Shown: positions 25,348-33,805 of the stretch, piece after piece
Layout: every line of letters starts with the position of its first letter
Position numbering within the stretch: position 1 is the stretch's first letter
Assembly: GCA_934365945.1 (NCBI GenBank)
Contig: CAKRNE010000001.1
Location: 1-64,000, forward strand
Direction of reading: 5' to 3'
Length of the DNA: 64,000 nt
Source: an uncultured Agathobacter sp.
Lineage (GTDB): Bacteria; Bacillota; Clostridia; Lachnospirales; Lachnospiraceae
Position numbers and translations under genes: made by a program
Notes under the pieces: generated by a model
Told to the model about the DNA's origin: nothing
Database searches by the model: none
The model's input: the letters and a program-made list of their open reading frames with translations, nothing else

Positions 25348-25431
25348 CATCTTTATCCTAGATTAATCACGACTTTGTCGTGAAAGTGGCTAAAACCACC
25401 ATAATCCTATATTTTAATTGAATATTGTATT

Positions 25432-25600
25432 TCATCTGGCAAGTGAATTAAAAAAGAGCCTCCAAATGTGGTAAAATTTAGATGTCAAATCTATAAAATA
25501 TACCCAAACGTCACAGGCTGTAAAAATGATTGAACATCCTAGAATCACAATTGCTATTCCTGATTTTATAAATTTGCATTTTTTCATGTTGCTGCTCCTT
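25432..25600 (-). pseudogene. N-terminal remnant of the lipoprotein, now a 51-codon fusion ORF
   Basis: Positions 25507-25600 match 20948-21041 at all but two of 94 bases, covering the ribosome site, signal peptide and lipobox (FTAC) of the intact lipoprotein. Beyond the DV codons after the lipobox Cys the match stops, and the frame continues through unrelated sequence to a TGA at 25432. The product would be a 51-residue lipopeptide. The rest of the 467-bp gap (25239-25711) holds the promoter/operator at 25312-25347 and small hairpins such as TCACGAC-TTT-GTCGTGA. Confidence 0.75.
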
Positions 25601-25711
25601 TATGATTCCAGTATTTTTATCTAGAATATTTTTATTATAAACAGTTCTAATAAATCTCTGTTTCTTTTAGCTAATGCACTATTAACCCCTTTGTTAATCA
25701 CTAGCGTCATC

Positions 25712-26413
25712 TTAATAATAATAACTTATTTCATATCCAGAACCATGAAAATCTTCTTCTGAAAAATCATCACAATACCTTGCACCTATCGACCTATATT
25801 TTGAGATTTTCCAACTTATTCCATCACTATCGTTATAATCAGGTTCTCCCATTTTCGATAGAAACTTCTCAAATTCCTTATCCGTCAAACCATAATGAAT
25901 TGAACTAGCACATCCTGTTTCTAAATCAAATTTAATCATCATTCCTTTTGAAGCTTTAACGTCCTTTATCTTGGCATTTTTATAATATAAGGAATAAACT
26001 TTATCTGTCTTTTCTCCAGTTGATCTATACTCATATATCTGCTTATCTTCGTTGAATACTTCCGTTTGAGCATTCATATAATTTACCTTTGGTTTGAAAG
26101 AACTATCCAATTTTAACATCTCTGCTCTTTTAACATCAGATACTGTTGATTCTCGTGTATATCCTCTGTCAACATCTTGAGACGATATTTTTGAATAGCC
26201 AAATACCCCTCCCACAAGTAGACAAACAATAATAACTAATGCACCAATAACTACATATGTTTTTTTAGATTTTTTATTTCTAGGCCGAATTATTTCATTT
26301 GTTTCAAGTGTATGAACTTTATTTTGTACTGCTTCATTAACTATCGGCTTTCCACATTTCGTACAAAACTTTGTATTCTCTGCAACTTCATTTCCACAAT
26401 ATTTGCAAAACAT
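25712..26413 (-). CDS. Zinc-ribbon membrane protein with extracytoplasmic domain
   Basis: A 233-residue protein starting with a zinc ribbon (CKYCGNEV...FCTKCGKP, two CxxC pairs), a basic linker (RPRNKKSKKTY), one membrane helix (~60-82) and a ~150-residue soluble domain with no recognised motif. The ribbon should be cytoplasmic and the rest outside. The ATG at 26413 follows AGGAGG by 7 bases. It lies 32 bp after the next zinc-ribbon gene in the same direction, so both are probably one operon. Function unknown. Confidence 0.75.
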   Translation of the reverse strand: MFCKYCGNEVAENTKFCTKCGKPIVNEAVQNKVHTLETNEIIRPRNKKSKKTYVVIGALVIIVCLLVGGVFGYSKISSQDVDRGYTRESTVSDVKRAEMLKLDSSFKPKVNYMNAQTEVFNEDKQIYEYRSTGEKTDKVYSLYYKNAKIKDVKASKGMMIKFDLETGCASSIHYGLTDKEFEKFLSKMGEPDYNDSDGISWKISKYRSIGARYCDDFSEEDFHGSGYEISYYY

Positions 26414-26445
26414 AGATTTTCCTCCTGATACACAAATCATATTTG

Positions 26446-26856
26446 TTAATCATCATGCATTTTCTTGTAAGTTTCTTCACATACGAAAACTTCCTTATGC
26501 ATCATATTCTCATAATGTCGTGTGGCTTTTTTACCACACCATGCACATTTTTTTCTACAATCCTTGCAAACATAAGAGTAAGAACCATCACTTTCTTTAT
26601 ATGCCACAGTCGGACTATGTCCACACCAGTCACACGGTTTATCAGATACAGACATCAATTGCATAAATCCCCATATTACAATTACTCCAACAATAAGACT
26701 AGGGATTATAATTTTCCATACTCTAGCGTTATTGTTCTTTGGCGCTATAACATCATAAACATGTTCTGATTGTTCTTTCTCAACAACCGCACCACATTTA
26801 CCACAAAAATTAGCTCCTTTTTCTATTTTTTCACCACAATTACCGCAATAGCCCAT
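26446..26856 (-). CDS. Zinc-ribbon membrane protein with second Cys-rich domain
   Basis: A 136-residue protein: N-terminal zinc ribbon (YCGNCGEKIEKGANFCGKCG), a membrane helix (~48-68), and a C-terminal Cys cluster (CDWCGHSP, CKDCRKKCAWCGKKA, VCEETYKK) that could bind one or two more zinc ions. The ATG follows GGAG. It is the middle member of three zinc-ribbon genes on this strand. Function unknown. Confidence 0.75.
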   Translation of the reverse strand: MGYCGNCGEKIEKGANFCGKCGAVVEKEQSEHVYDVIAPKNNNARVWKIIIPSLIVGVIVIWGFMQLMSVSDKPCDWCGHSPTVAYKESDGSYSYVCKDCRKKCAWCGKKATRHYENMMHKEVFVCEETYKKMHDD

Positions 26857-26891
26857 TTTTAATTTTCTCCAATTCTGTTATAGTCATATTA

Positions 26892-27379
26892 TTACTCATT
26901 TACAGCCTTACAATATGAATTTGCCAAAATATCTTTTTGCGGATCTTCGGAAGCTTCAACATCAAAACTTTCTCCCGATAAAAGTTCCACAGCTAAAACT
27001 CGCTTATTTAGTACATCATTTTCATTTAGCGTATCATATGAATGTCCACTTACTGTTCCAGAATTCTCATCGATCTCATATACTGAATAAGAGCCTCCAC
27101 CATTTCCACCGCCATAATCATGAAAGGCCGCAAATATCAATTTCGAATCCTCATAAAAAACTTTATCTTGCTCGCCGGAATAGCACTTGGCTCATACGTA
27201 TATCCCCAATCACCTAATTCAGAATACACATTATCTATAATTTCTTTTTGATTCTCATCTAAATCATTATATGTATAAGTCTTATCACTCCCATTTGATT
27301 CATTATTTGTAAACGAACATCCGACTGTAAAAAACATAGTACTTAGAGTTAAAATTATAGTTATTATCTTCTTATTCAT
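26892..27379 (-). pseudogene. Lipoprotein gene split by a frameshift
   Basis: The first part (27137-27379) starts with a signal peptide and lipobox (FFTVGC) after GAGGGG and runs through DLDENQKEIIDNVYSELGDWG to YEPSAIP before going out of frame. The sequence of the other frame (GEQDKVFYEDSKLIFAAFHD) and the part at 26892-27140 (YGGGNGGGSYSVYEIDENSG) read on as one protein if a single base is restored near 27175-27185. A real frameshift or a sequencing error are both possible. The joined product would be about 160 residues. Confidence 0.65.
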
Positions 27380-27398
27380 CTTACCCCTCTCAAAGATA

Positions 27399-27689
27399 TT
27401 ATTTCTTATTATTTTTTCTTATTAATCTTCCATAGACTGAGCCAATAATAAATAAAACAGCTGCCAAAATAATCAACACCACAAATGCATCCGTACTTAC
27501 ATTATAGTAAGCCACAAATGCAAATATAGCGCATATTATTCCTAAAACTGTAAAACCTATATCAGCAAGTAAAGAAGTTTTCATAATATCATTTTGATTT
27601 CCCAACTCAGTCTTACAGCCACAATTTGGACACACTTGTGCCGAATCACTTATTTCTTTTCCACATTCTGGACATCTTATTAAAGCCAT
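27399..27689 (-). CDS. Small zinc-ribbon protein with two membrane helices
   Basis: A 96-residue protein with a zinc ribbon at the start (IRCPECGKEI...VCPNCGCK), then two hydrophobic helices (~37-60 and ~66-85) and a basic tail RLIRKNNKK. It is the first gene of the zinc-ribbon group, behind a promoter overlapped by an inverted repeat and divergent from the XRE regulator. Function unknown. Confidence 0.75.
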   Translation of the reverse strand: MALIRCPECGKEISDSAQVCPNCGCKTELGNQNDIMKTSLLADIGFTVLGIICAIFAFVAYYNVSTDAFVVLIILAAVLFIIGSVYGRLIRKNNKK

Positions 27690-27737
27690 GTTAATACCTT
27701 CCTTTCTTTATCATCCTGTGACATCTTTCCTACATAA

Positions 27738-27773
27738 ATTATAGTACAGATATTTACTAAATTCAATAGTAAA
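27738..27773 (-). promoter_or_regulatory. Promoter with overlapping inverted-repeat operator (copy 2)
   Basis: On the minus strand TTGAAT (27761-27766), 17-base spacer, TATAAT (27738-27743). The perfect inverted repeat TTTACTA-N7-TAGTAAA (27753-27773) covers the -35. It sits between the zinc-ribbon gene and the divergent XRE regulator, so that protein is the likely ligand. Confidence 0.7.
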
Positions 27774-27818
27774 CATCTTTATTATGTTAAGTTATATGTA
27801 CACGTACGGAGGGGGAAT

Positions 27819-28037
27819 ATGGATTACATTCAACGAATGCGCAATCTACGGGAAGATAGCGATAAAACCCAACAGCAAATAGCCGATTATCTGGGTACAT
27901 CCCAGACCATGTACGCCAGATATGAGCGCGGAGCAAATGAACTACCGATTCACCATCTGCTAGCTTTATGTAAATACTATAATGTGTCCGCTGACTATAT
28001 ATTGGGTCTTTCTAATATCAAACAAATTTCCAAATAA
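27819..28037 (+). CDS. Small XRE-family transcriptional regulator
   Basis: A 72-residue single-domain helix-turn-helix protein: LREDSDKTQQQIADYLGTS forms the first helices with QQIADYLG-T-SQTMYARYERG as the HTH, and YYNVSADYILGLSN closes the Cro/C1 fold. The ATG follows GGAGGGGG. It is divergent from the zinc-ribbon genes; the inverted repeat in between is the probable operator, giving local and possibly self-regulation. No toxin partner is adjacent. Confidence 0.88.
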   Translation: MDYIQRMRNLREDSDKTQQQIADYLGTSQTMYARYERGANELPIHHLLALCKYYNVSADYILGLSNIKQISK

Positions 28038-28086
28038 AACATCCGAGTCAAATCCTTTGCGATTTACACACGGATGTTTTTTTATT
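28038..28086 (+). terminator. Terminator of the XRE gene
   Basis: AACATCCG (28040-28047) pairs with CGGATGTT (28073-28080), with an inner AAATC/GATTT stem, followed by a T-rich run. It begins right after the stop codon. Confidence 0.8.
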
Positions 28087-28150
28087 AAGAAAATTACTTA
28101 TTTTCCCAAAAAACTCTTTATATTAATAAGATTACGCTATATTTATGGTC

Positions 28151-28185
28151 AAAAAAACACAGCACTGCGATAAACAGTACTGTGT
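28151..28185 (-). terminator. Terminator of the butyrate operon
   Basis: On the minus strand ACACAGTACTG (28175-28185) pairs with CAGTGCTGTGT (28157-28167), with one wobble, then T7. It lies ~43 bp after the etfA stop and ends the thl-hbd-bcd-etfB-etfA transcript. Confidence 0.85.
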
Positions 28186-28227
28186 TTAAATGTATTAGTA
28201 ATGTAATTTTAATGCATTATTATGCGA

Positions 28228-29274
28228 TTATGCGTCAGCATTTGCCTCTTTAAGAGCTGCTGTAAGCTGAGGAACGATCTTCTTTAAATCTCCTACTAAG
28301 CCGTAATCAGCTACATCGAAGATTGGAGCATCCTCGTCCTTGTTGATGGCGATGATGAGATCAGACTCCTCCATACCAGCTACGTGCTGGATGGCTCCTG
28401 AGATACCGATTGCGAAGTAAATCTGTGGACGTACAGTCTTTCCTGTCTGTCCTACCTGATAATCCTGTGCTAACCAGCCGTTCTCTACTGCTGCACGAGA
28501 GCATGATACCATACCACCCTTGAAGCATGAAGCAAGGTCACGAAGCATCTCGAAGTTCTCAGCGCTTCCAACTCCACGTCCGCCTGATACAAGTACCTTA
28601 GCGTCCATGATGTTCTCTACGTTGCCAACTGCCTTAACGATATCCATGATCTCAACATAACGGTTGTTCTCCTCGAGTGCAGGATTGAACTCGATAACCT
28701 CTGCTGCTCTGCCAGCCTCTTTAGGAAGCTTCTGCATAACACCAGGACGAACTGTTGCCATCTGTGGACGGTTGTCAGGACAAGCGATTGTTGCGATTGT
28801 GTTTCCACCGAATGCAGGACGTGTCATGAGAAGCTGGTTGTGCTTCTGCTCCTGTCCAGGCATAGCGTTGATTGGGAAATCACCAATCTCAAGCTTTGTA
28901 CAGTCAGCTGTAAGACCTGTCTTAACTCTTGCTGAAACTGTTGGTCCGAGGTCACGTCCGATAGCTGTTGCACCAACTAACATGATCTCCGGCTTGTACT
29001 CGTTGATTACTGATACAAGAGCCTGTGCGTATGGCTCTGTTCTGTATGTCTCAAGTGCAGGATTGTCTACAACGATTACCTTGTCTGCGCCGTACTCACC
29101 GAGCTCTGTTGCAAGAGCCTTTACGTTAGATCCAAGAAGTACTGCAGTAACCTCTGTATTTAAATCTGCTGCTAACTCTTTAGCTTTACCGACTAACTCA
29201 AAGGCGATGTCGCTAAGCTTATTGTCTACCTGCTGTGCGTAGATATATACGCCCTTATATTCTTCTAAACCCAT
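28228..29274 (-). CDS. etfA: Electron transfer flavoprotein alpha subunit
   Basis: EtfA pairs with EtfB to carry electrons for butyryl-CoA dehydrogenase; in clostridia the complex bifurcates NADH electrons to crotonyl-CoA and ferredoxin. The 348-residue protein has the C-terminal FAD-binding region ([20 protein letters not shown] and [10 protein letters not shown]). There is no extra N-terminal ferredoxin domain. The ATG at 29274 follows GGAGGA; the start five codons earlier lacks spacing. It is the last gene of the operon, 16 bp after etfB. Confidence 0.95.
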   Translation of the reverse strand: MGLEEYKGVYIYAQQVDNKLSDIAFELVGKAKELAADLNTEVTAVLLGSNVKALATELGEYGADKVIVVDNPALETYRTEPYAQALVSVINEYKPEIMLVGATAIGRDLGPTVSARVKTGLTADCTKLEIGDFPINAMPGQEQKHNQLLMTRPAFGGNTIATIACPDNRPQMATVRPGVMQKLPKEAGRAAEVIEFNPALEENNRYVEIMDIVKAVGNVENIMDAKVLVSGGRGVGSAENFEMLRDLASCFKGGMVSCSRAAVENGWLAQDYQVGQTGKTVRPQIYFAIGISGAIQHVAGMEESDLIIAINKDEDAPIFDVADYGLVGDLKKIVPQLTAALKEANADA

Positions 29275-29290
29275 TTTTGGTTCCTCCATA

Positions 29291-30073
29291 CTAGATGATA
29301 TGTTTCTCTTTGAATTTCTCCATGAGATAGTTTACTGACTCTGTTGGATCAAGGTTAACCTTTTCTCCAGCTCCCTTAGGTACCTTGTCAGATGCCTTAG
29401 CAATCTTTGTAGGTGATCCCTTAAGTCCAAGATCTGAATCGTCAACATCCTTAAGGTCAGCTCTGCCCCAAACAGTTACTTCTTTGTCAAATGCATCGAA
29501 GATTCCGCCCGGTGTCATATATCTAGGCTCGTTTAACTCTGAAAGAGCTGTGATAAGACAAGGCATCTTAGCCTTAACTACGTGATATCTGTCCTCGTAC
29601 TGACGCTTAACGACTACAGAATCTCCCTCAACCTTGATATCCTCTGCGTATGAGATTACAGGAAGTCCAAGATGAACTGCGATCTGTGGTCCAACCTGTG
29701 CTGTATCTCCATCGATAGCCTGACGACCTGTGATGATCAAATCATAATCGAGATTTCTTAATGCACCTGCAATTGTAGTAGATGTAGCCCATGTATCAGC
29801 TCCACCAAGTACTCTGTCTGTTACTAAAACTGCATCATCAGCGCCCATAGCCATTGCCTCACGAAGGATTGCATCAGCCTTTGGAAGTCCCATTGTAAGA
29901 ACTGTAACCTTTGCGCCTGTCTCGTCTTTGATTCTAAGTGCTGCCTCAAGACCAGCCTTGTCATCTGGATTCATGATTGCAAGCATTGAAGCTCTATCAA
30001 GTGTTCCGTCAGGATTGAATTTTACTCCACCCTTTGTATCAGGAACCTGTTTAATACATACTACGATATTCAT
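29291..30073 (-). CDS. etfB: Electron transfer flavoprotein beta subunit
   Basis: EtfB forms the heterodimeric electron carrier with EtfA for Bcd. The 260-residue protein begins MNIVVCIKQVPDTKGGVKF, has the nucleotide-binding block GRQAIDGDTAQVGPQIA (~123-139) and the family segment LPVISYAEDI. The ATG follows AAGGAG. It lies between bcd and etfA on the same strand. In bifurcating Etf complexes the beta subunit binds the second FAD; nothing here contradicts that role. Confidence 0.95.
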   Translation of the reverse strand: MNIVVCIKQVPDTKGGVKFNPDGTLDRASMLAIMNPDDKAGLEAALRIKDETGAKVTVLTMGLPKADAILREAMAMGADDAVLVTDRVLGGADTWATSTTIAGALRNLDYDLIITGRQAIDGDTAQVGPQIAVHLGLPVISYAEDIKVEGDSVVVKRQYEDRYHVVKAKMPCLITALSELNEPRYMTPGGIFDAFDKEVTVWGRADLKDVDDSDLGLKGSPTKIAKASDKVPKGAGEKVNLDPTESVNYLMEKFKEKHII

Positions 30074-30130
30074 GTATTTGTTCTCCTTTATTTATTCTAA
30101 GTAGCTCTACAGTTATGATAGCTCTCTTAA

Positions 30131-31300
30131 CTATCTGAGTAATGAGCCTGAAATAACCATACGCTGAACCTCTGAAGTTCCCTCGTAGATCTCTGTAATC
30201 TTAGCATCACGCATCATACGCTCTACATCGTACTCACGGATATATCCGTATCCACCGAATAACTGAACGCACTCTGTTGTAACAGCCATAGCTGTCTCTG
30301 CTGCGAATAATTTAGCCTTTGCTGCATCTACTGAGTAAGAAACCTTAGGATTCTTAGCAAACTCTGCCTTCTTCATAGCTGCTGCGTATACAAGATACTT
30401 AGCTGCATCGATACGTGTAGCCATATCAGCAAGCTTGAACTGTGTATTCTGCTGCTGTGCGATTGAACGGCCGAACTGCTTTCTTTCCTTTGTGTACTCG
30501 ATAGTTCTCTCTAATGCGCCCTCTGCAATACCAAGTGCCTGAGCAGCGATTCCGATACGTCCACCATCAAGTGTGTGCATAGCGATTGGGAAACCTCTTC
30601 CCTCTTTGCCAAGTAATGCATCCTTTGGAATACGTGCATCCTCGAAGATAAGCTCATATGTAGATGATCCACGGATACCCATCTTCTTCTCTTTTGTTCC
30701 GAATGAGAATCCAGGTGTTCCCTTGTCTACGATGAATGCAGAGAAGTTCTTCTTCTTGCGTCCACGCTTGTCCTCTGTGATGCTTGTGATAGCGATGATG
30801 ATGTAAACATCAGCAACCTTACCGTTTGTGATGAAGCACTTAGATCCGTTAAGAACCCACTCGTCTCCGTCTAAAACGGCCTTTGTCTGACATCCCTGTG
30901 CATCTGTACCTGCGCCCGGCTCAGTAAGACCGAAAGCACCGATTTTCTTGCCTGAAGCAAGGTCAGGAACATATTTTTTCTTCTGCTCCTCTGTACCGAA
31001 TGTCATGATTGGATCGATACAAAGTGATGTATGAGCAGATACGATAACGCCTGTTGTACCACAAACCTTTGATAATTCTTCTACACACATAACATATGTA
31101 AGTGGATCACAGCCCTGTCCGCCGTACTCCTTTGGTACAGGAATGCCCATGAATCCATATTTTCCCATCTTTTCAACTGTCTCTGCTGGGAATACCTCTG
31201 TCTCGTCAGTCTCCTGTGCAAGAGGCTTAACTTCTGTCTCTGCGAACTGTTTGAAAAGGTCGCGAGCCATCTCATGTTTCTGATCTAAAGTGAAATCCAT
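30131..31300 (-). CDS. bcd: Butyryl-CoA dehydrogenase (acyl-CoA dehydrogenase)
   Basis: Bcd reduces crotonyl-CoA to butyryl-CoA with Etf, the energy-conserving step of butyrate formation. The 389-residue protein matches short-chain acyl-CoA dehydrogenases: GLTEPGAGTDA (FAD/substrate loop), WVLNGSKCFITNG, QLFGGYGYIREYDVERMMRD in part, and the catalytic base region YEGTSEVQRMVI near the C-terminus (Glu of YEGT). The ATG follows AAGGAG. It is flanked by hbd upstream and etfBA downstream, which sets the butyrate role over fatty acid breakdown. Confidence 0.95.
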   Translation of the reverse strand: MDFTLDQKHEMARDLFKQFAETEVKPLAQETDETEVFPAETVEKMGKYGFMGIPVPKEYGGQGCDPLTYVMCVEELSKVCGTTGVIVSAHTSLCIDPIMTFGTEEQKKKYVPDLASGKKIGAFGLTEPGAGTDAQGCQTKAVLDGDEWVLNGSKCFITNGKVADVYIIIAITSITEDKRGRKKKNFSAFIVDKGTPGFSFGTKEKKMGIRGSSTYELIFEDARIPKDALLGKEGRGFPIAMHTLDGGRIGIAAQALGIAEGALERTIEYTKERKQFGRSIAQQQNTQFKLADMATRIDAAKYLVYAAAMKKAEFAKNPKVSYSVDAAKAKLFAAETAMAVTTECVQLFGGYGYIREYDVERMMRDAKITEIYEGTSEVQRMVISGSLLR

Positions 31301-31425
31301 GATTTATTCTCCTTGAATTTTATATTTTGTTTTCAATCTCATTTATTATAAAACCACGGATTGCTCCGCAATCCTACGTAACCTCGCAATCCGCCAAGCA
31401 TGGCTACTTGCTCAGTTCCGTTAAC

Positions 31426-31483
31426 GTCTCAAAAGAAAACACATATTGGTAAGCAAGCTTCCCATATGTATTTTCTCTGAGAC
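31426..31483 (-). repeat. Intercistronic hairpin between hbd and bcd
   Basis: GTCTCAAAAGAAAACACATAT (21 bases, 31426-31446; last base part of loop edge) is answered by an inverted copy at 31464-31483 with a few mismatches, and the loop can pair further (GGGAAGC/GCTTACC). The hairpin spans almost 60 nt in the mRNA between hbd and bcd, without a T run, so it looks like a processing or stability element. A GGATTGC-TCC-GCAATCC hairpin lies 50 bp further on. Confidence 0.6.
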
Positions 31484-31498
31484 TGGTTTTATACGCTA

Positions 31499-32371
31499 CT
31501 ACTGTGCGTCTACAGGTGTCTTTGTGCGGTCTGCATTGTAAACGTAGAATCCCTTGCCGCTCTTGCATCCAAGGTTTCCGCCTCTTACCATCTTGCGAAG
31601 GAGTGGGCATGCACGATACTTGCTGTCGCCTGTCTCATTGTAAAGAACGTCCATGATTGCAAGGCAGATATCAAGTCCGATGAAATCTCCAAGCTCTAAT
31701 GGTCCCATTGGATGGTTAGCACCAAGCTTCATAGCTGCATCGATTCCGGCGATATCTGAAACGCCCTCCATCTTGATGAAAGCAGCCTCGTTGATCATTG
31801 GGATAAGGATACGGTTTACTACGAAACCAGCAGCCTCGTTAACCTGTACAGGTGTCTTTCCGATCTCCACTGAAATCTTCTTGATAGCATCAACTGTCTC
31901 AACAGGTGTGTTTACGCCTGCGATAACCTCTACTAACTTCATACGGTCAGCAGGGTTAAAGAAATGCATACCGATTAATGGACGTGTAAGTCCGTTTCCA
32001 ATCTCTGTGATTGAAAGTGATGATGTATTTGAAGCGAAAATACACTCTGGCTTAGCAATCTTGTCTAACTCAGCGAATGTAGTTTTCTTAACCTGCATAT
32101 CCTCGAAAGCAGCCTCAACGATGAGGTCACAATCCTTGCAGAGGTCTTCTTTTAAACCAGGAGTGATGCTTGCAAGAATGCTGTCAACCTTCTCCTGTGT
32201 CATTTTCTCTTTTGCTACAAGTCTTGCATATCCTTTTGCAATCTTGTCTTTTCCGCCTTCAGCCCACTCCTGCTTGATATCGCAGAGTGCTACCTCATAT
32301 CCGTCTACCTGTGCGAATGCTTTTGCGATTCCCTGGCCCATTGTACCAGCACCGATAACTCCAACCTTCAT
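31499..32371 (-). CDS. hbd: 3-hydroxybutyryl-CoA dehydrogenase
   Basis: Hbd reduces acetoacetyl-CoA to 3-hydroxybutyryl-CoA. The 290-residue protein has the Rossmann start VGVIGAGTMGQGIAKAFA, ASNTSSLSITEI, the catalytic-region GMHFFNPADRMKLVEVI and the C-terminal LGDFIGLDICLAIMDVLY. The ATG at 32371 follows AGGAGG; upstream in-frame codons have no ribosome site. It is the second gene of the operon. The usual partner crotonase (crt) is not between thl and hbd and is not found anywhere in this window. Confidence 0.95.
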   Translation of the reverse strand: MKVGVIGAGTMGQGIAKAFAQVDGYEVALCDIKQEWAEGGKDKIAKGYARLVAKEKMTQEKVDSILASITPGLKEDLCKDCDLIVEAAFEDMQVKKTTFAELDKIAKPECIFASNTSSLSITEIGNGLTRPLIGMHFFNPADRMKLVEVIAGVNTPVETVDAIKKISVEIGKTPVQVNEAAGFVVNRILIPMINEAAFIKMEGVSDIAGIDAAMKLGANHPMGPLELGDFIGLDICLAIMDVLYNETGDSKYRACPLLRKMVRGGNLGCKSGKGFYVYNADRTKTPVDAQ

Positions 32372-32458
32372 TTTAATTCCTCCTAAAAATATATTATGGC
32401 ACAAAGGCTTTAAGTGCTAAACCTCTGTAGCATAACTTAATCATATATATAAACTGAT

Positions 32459-32504
32459 GTGAATAAACTAATTCACACTACAAGGGGATGCGCCTGCATC
32501 CCCT
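32459..32504 (-). repeat. Tandem hairpins between thl and hbd
   Basis: Two stems lie in the thl-hbd gap: GTGAAT/ATTCAC (32459-32476) and a perfect 9-bp AGGGGATGC/GCATCCCCT stem with a GCCT loop (32483-32504). There is no T run on the minus strand, so this is likely an mRNA processing or partial-attenuation element rather than a full terminator. Confidence 0.55.
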
Positions 32505-32527
32505 CATATATCTATTGGCAAAGAAAA

Positions 32528-33712
32528 TTAGTACTTCTCAACGATAGTAGAACATCCCATTCCACCACCGATACAAAGTGTTGCAAGACCTCTGTTAGAT
32601 CCTCTCTTCTGCATCTCATGTAATAATGTAACAAGGATACGGCAGCCTGAAGCTCCAACAGGATGTCCGAGTGCGATAGCACCACCGTTAACATTTACCT
32701 TACTCATATCGAACTTGAGGTCTCTTGCTACAGCGATTGACTGTGCAGCGAATGCCTCGTTTGCCTCGATAAGATCGAAATCATCAATTGTAAGACCAGT
32801 CTTTGCAAGAACCTTCTTTGTAGAAGCTACAGGTCCAACACCCATGATCTCAGGCTCAACTCCGCCAAGTGCTCCTGCTACCCATGTAGCTAATGGCTTA
32901 ACGCCGAGCTCCTTAGCCTTCTCTTCGCTCATTACAACTACTGCTGCAGCACCATCATTGATTCCTGATGCGTTACCTGCTGTAACAAGTCCACCCTCTT
33001 TACCAGAGCAGCAACGAAGCTTAGAAAGAGACTCTGCTGTTGTTCCGGCACGAGGTCCCTCGTCCTTTGTGAACTCAACGATTTCTTTCTTAATCTTAAC
33101 AGGTACAGGAACGATCTCATCATCGAACTTGCCTGCTGCGATAGCTGCCTCACACTTCTGCTGTGAGTTTGCTGAGAACTCATCAAGCTCTTCACGAGTG
33201 ATGCCGTATTTATCACATACATTCTCAGCTGTGATCATCATATGATAGTGGTTGAATGCATCTGTAAGAGCATCATTAACCATTGTATCGATGATTGTTG
33301 CATTGTTCATTCTGTATCCGAAACGTGCCTTTGTCATAGCGTAAGGAGCCATTGACATGTTCTCCATACCACCGGCAACAACGATATCAGCCTCACCGGC
33401 CTTGATCATTGTAGCAGCGTCGTTTACACACTTAAGACCTGATCCACAAACAACGTTGATTGTGATAGCCGGAACCTCGATTGGAAGTCCTGCCTTGATA
33501 GAAGCCTGACGAGCTACGTTCTGTCCCTGAGCTGCCTGGATAACACAACCCATCTTAACCTCGTCAACCATCTCAGGAGCAACACCTGCACGGTTTAAAG
33601 CCTCCTTAATTACGATTGCACCTAAATCTGCGGCTGGAGTATTGCTTAATGCTCCGCCCATTTTGCCGATTGCTGTACGGCAAGCACTTGCGATTACAAC
33701 TTTCTTTGCCAT
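32528..33712 (-). CDS. thl: Acetyl-CoA acetyltransferase (thiolase)
   Basis: Thiolase condenses two acetyl-CoA to acetoacetyl-CoA, the entry to butyrate synthesis. The 394-residue protein has the nucleophilic Cys in [13 protein letters not shown] (~Cys88), GGMENMS, the His of GHPVGASG (~348) and the second Cys of CIGGGMG (~378). The ATG follows GGAG. It is the first gene of the butyrate operon, with a promoter and two Rex-like operators directly upstream, so it should be expressed when NADH is high. Confidence 0.96.
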   Translation of the reverse strand: MAKKVVIASACRTAIGKMGGALSNTPAADLGAIVIKEALNRAGVAPEMVDEVKMGCVIQAAQGQNVARQASIKAGLPIEVPAITINVVCGSGLKCVNDAATMIKAGEADIVVAGGMENMSMAPYAMTKARFGYRMNNATIIDTMVNDALTDAFNHYHMMITAENVCDKYGITREELDEFSANSQQKCEAAIAAGKFDDEIVPVPVKIKKEIVEFTKDEGPRAGTTAESLSKLRCCSGKEGGLVTAGNASGINDGAAAVVVMSEEKAKELGVKPLATWVAGALGGVEPEIMGVGPVASTKKVLAKTGLTIDDFDLIEANEAFAAQSIAVARDLKFDMSKVNVNGGAIALGHPVGASGCRILVTLLHEMQKRGSNRGLATLCIGGGMGCSTIVEKY

Positions 33713-33748
33713 TATATTATCTCCTTTAAATTGTATTGCACATCCGTG

Positions 33749-33766
33749 CTGTTAATTTTTTAACAA
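33749..33766 (-). promoter_or_regulatory. Rex operator 1 (thl promoter)
   Basis: On the minus strand TTGTTAA-AAAA-TTAACAG matches the Rex consensus TTGTTAA-N4-TTAACAA at 13 of 14 fixed positions. It spans the expected transcription start of thl, so Rex bound here would block initiation. Rex is an NADH/NAD sensing repressor known to control butyrate and butanol genes in clostridia; the rex gene is not in this window. Confidence 0.7.
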
Positions 33767-33770
33767 AGTC

Positions 33771-33799
33771 ATTATACTACAAATTCATGTAAAAATCAA
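33771..33799 (-). promoter_or_regulatory. Promoter of the butyrate operon
   Basis: TTGATT (33794-33799), 17-base spacer, TATAAT (33771-33776) on the minus strand, with Rex-like sites on both sides. The thl start codon is ~50 bp downstream. Confidence 0.75.
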
Positions 33800-33805
33800 T
33801 TGGTT

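Noticed and set aside
27399..28037. Toxin-antitoxin pair made of the XRE protein and the small zinc-ribbon protein
   Set aside because: The genes are divergent, the partner is a zinc-ribbon membrane protein, and no known toxin fold is seen.
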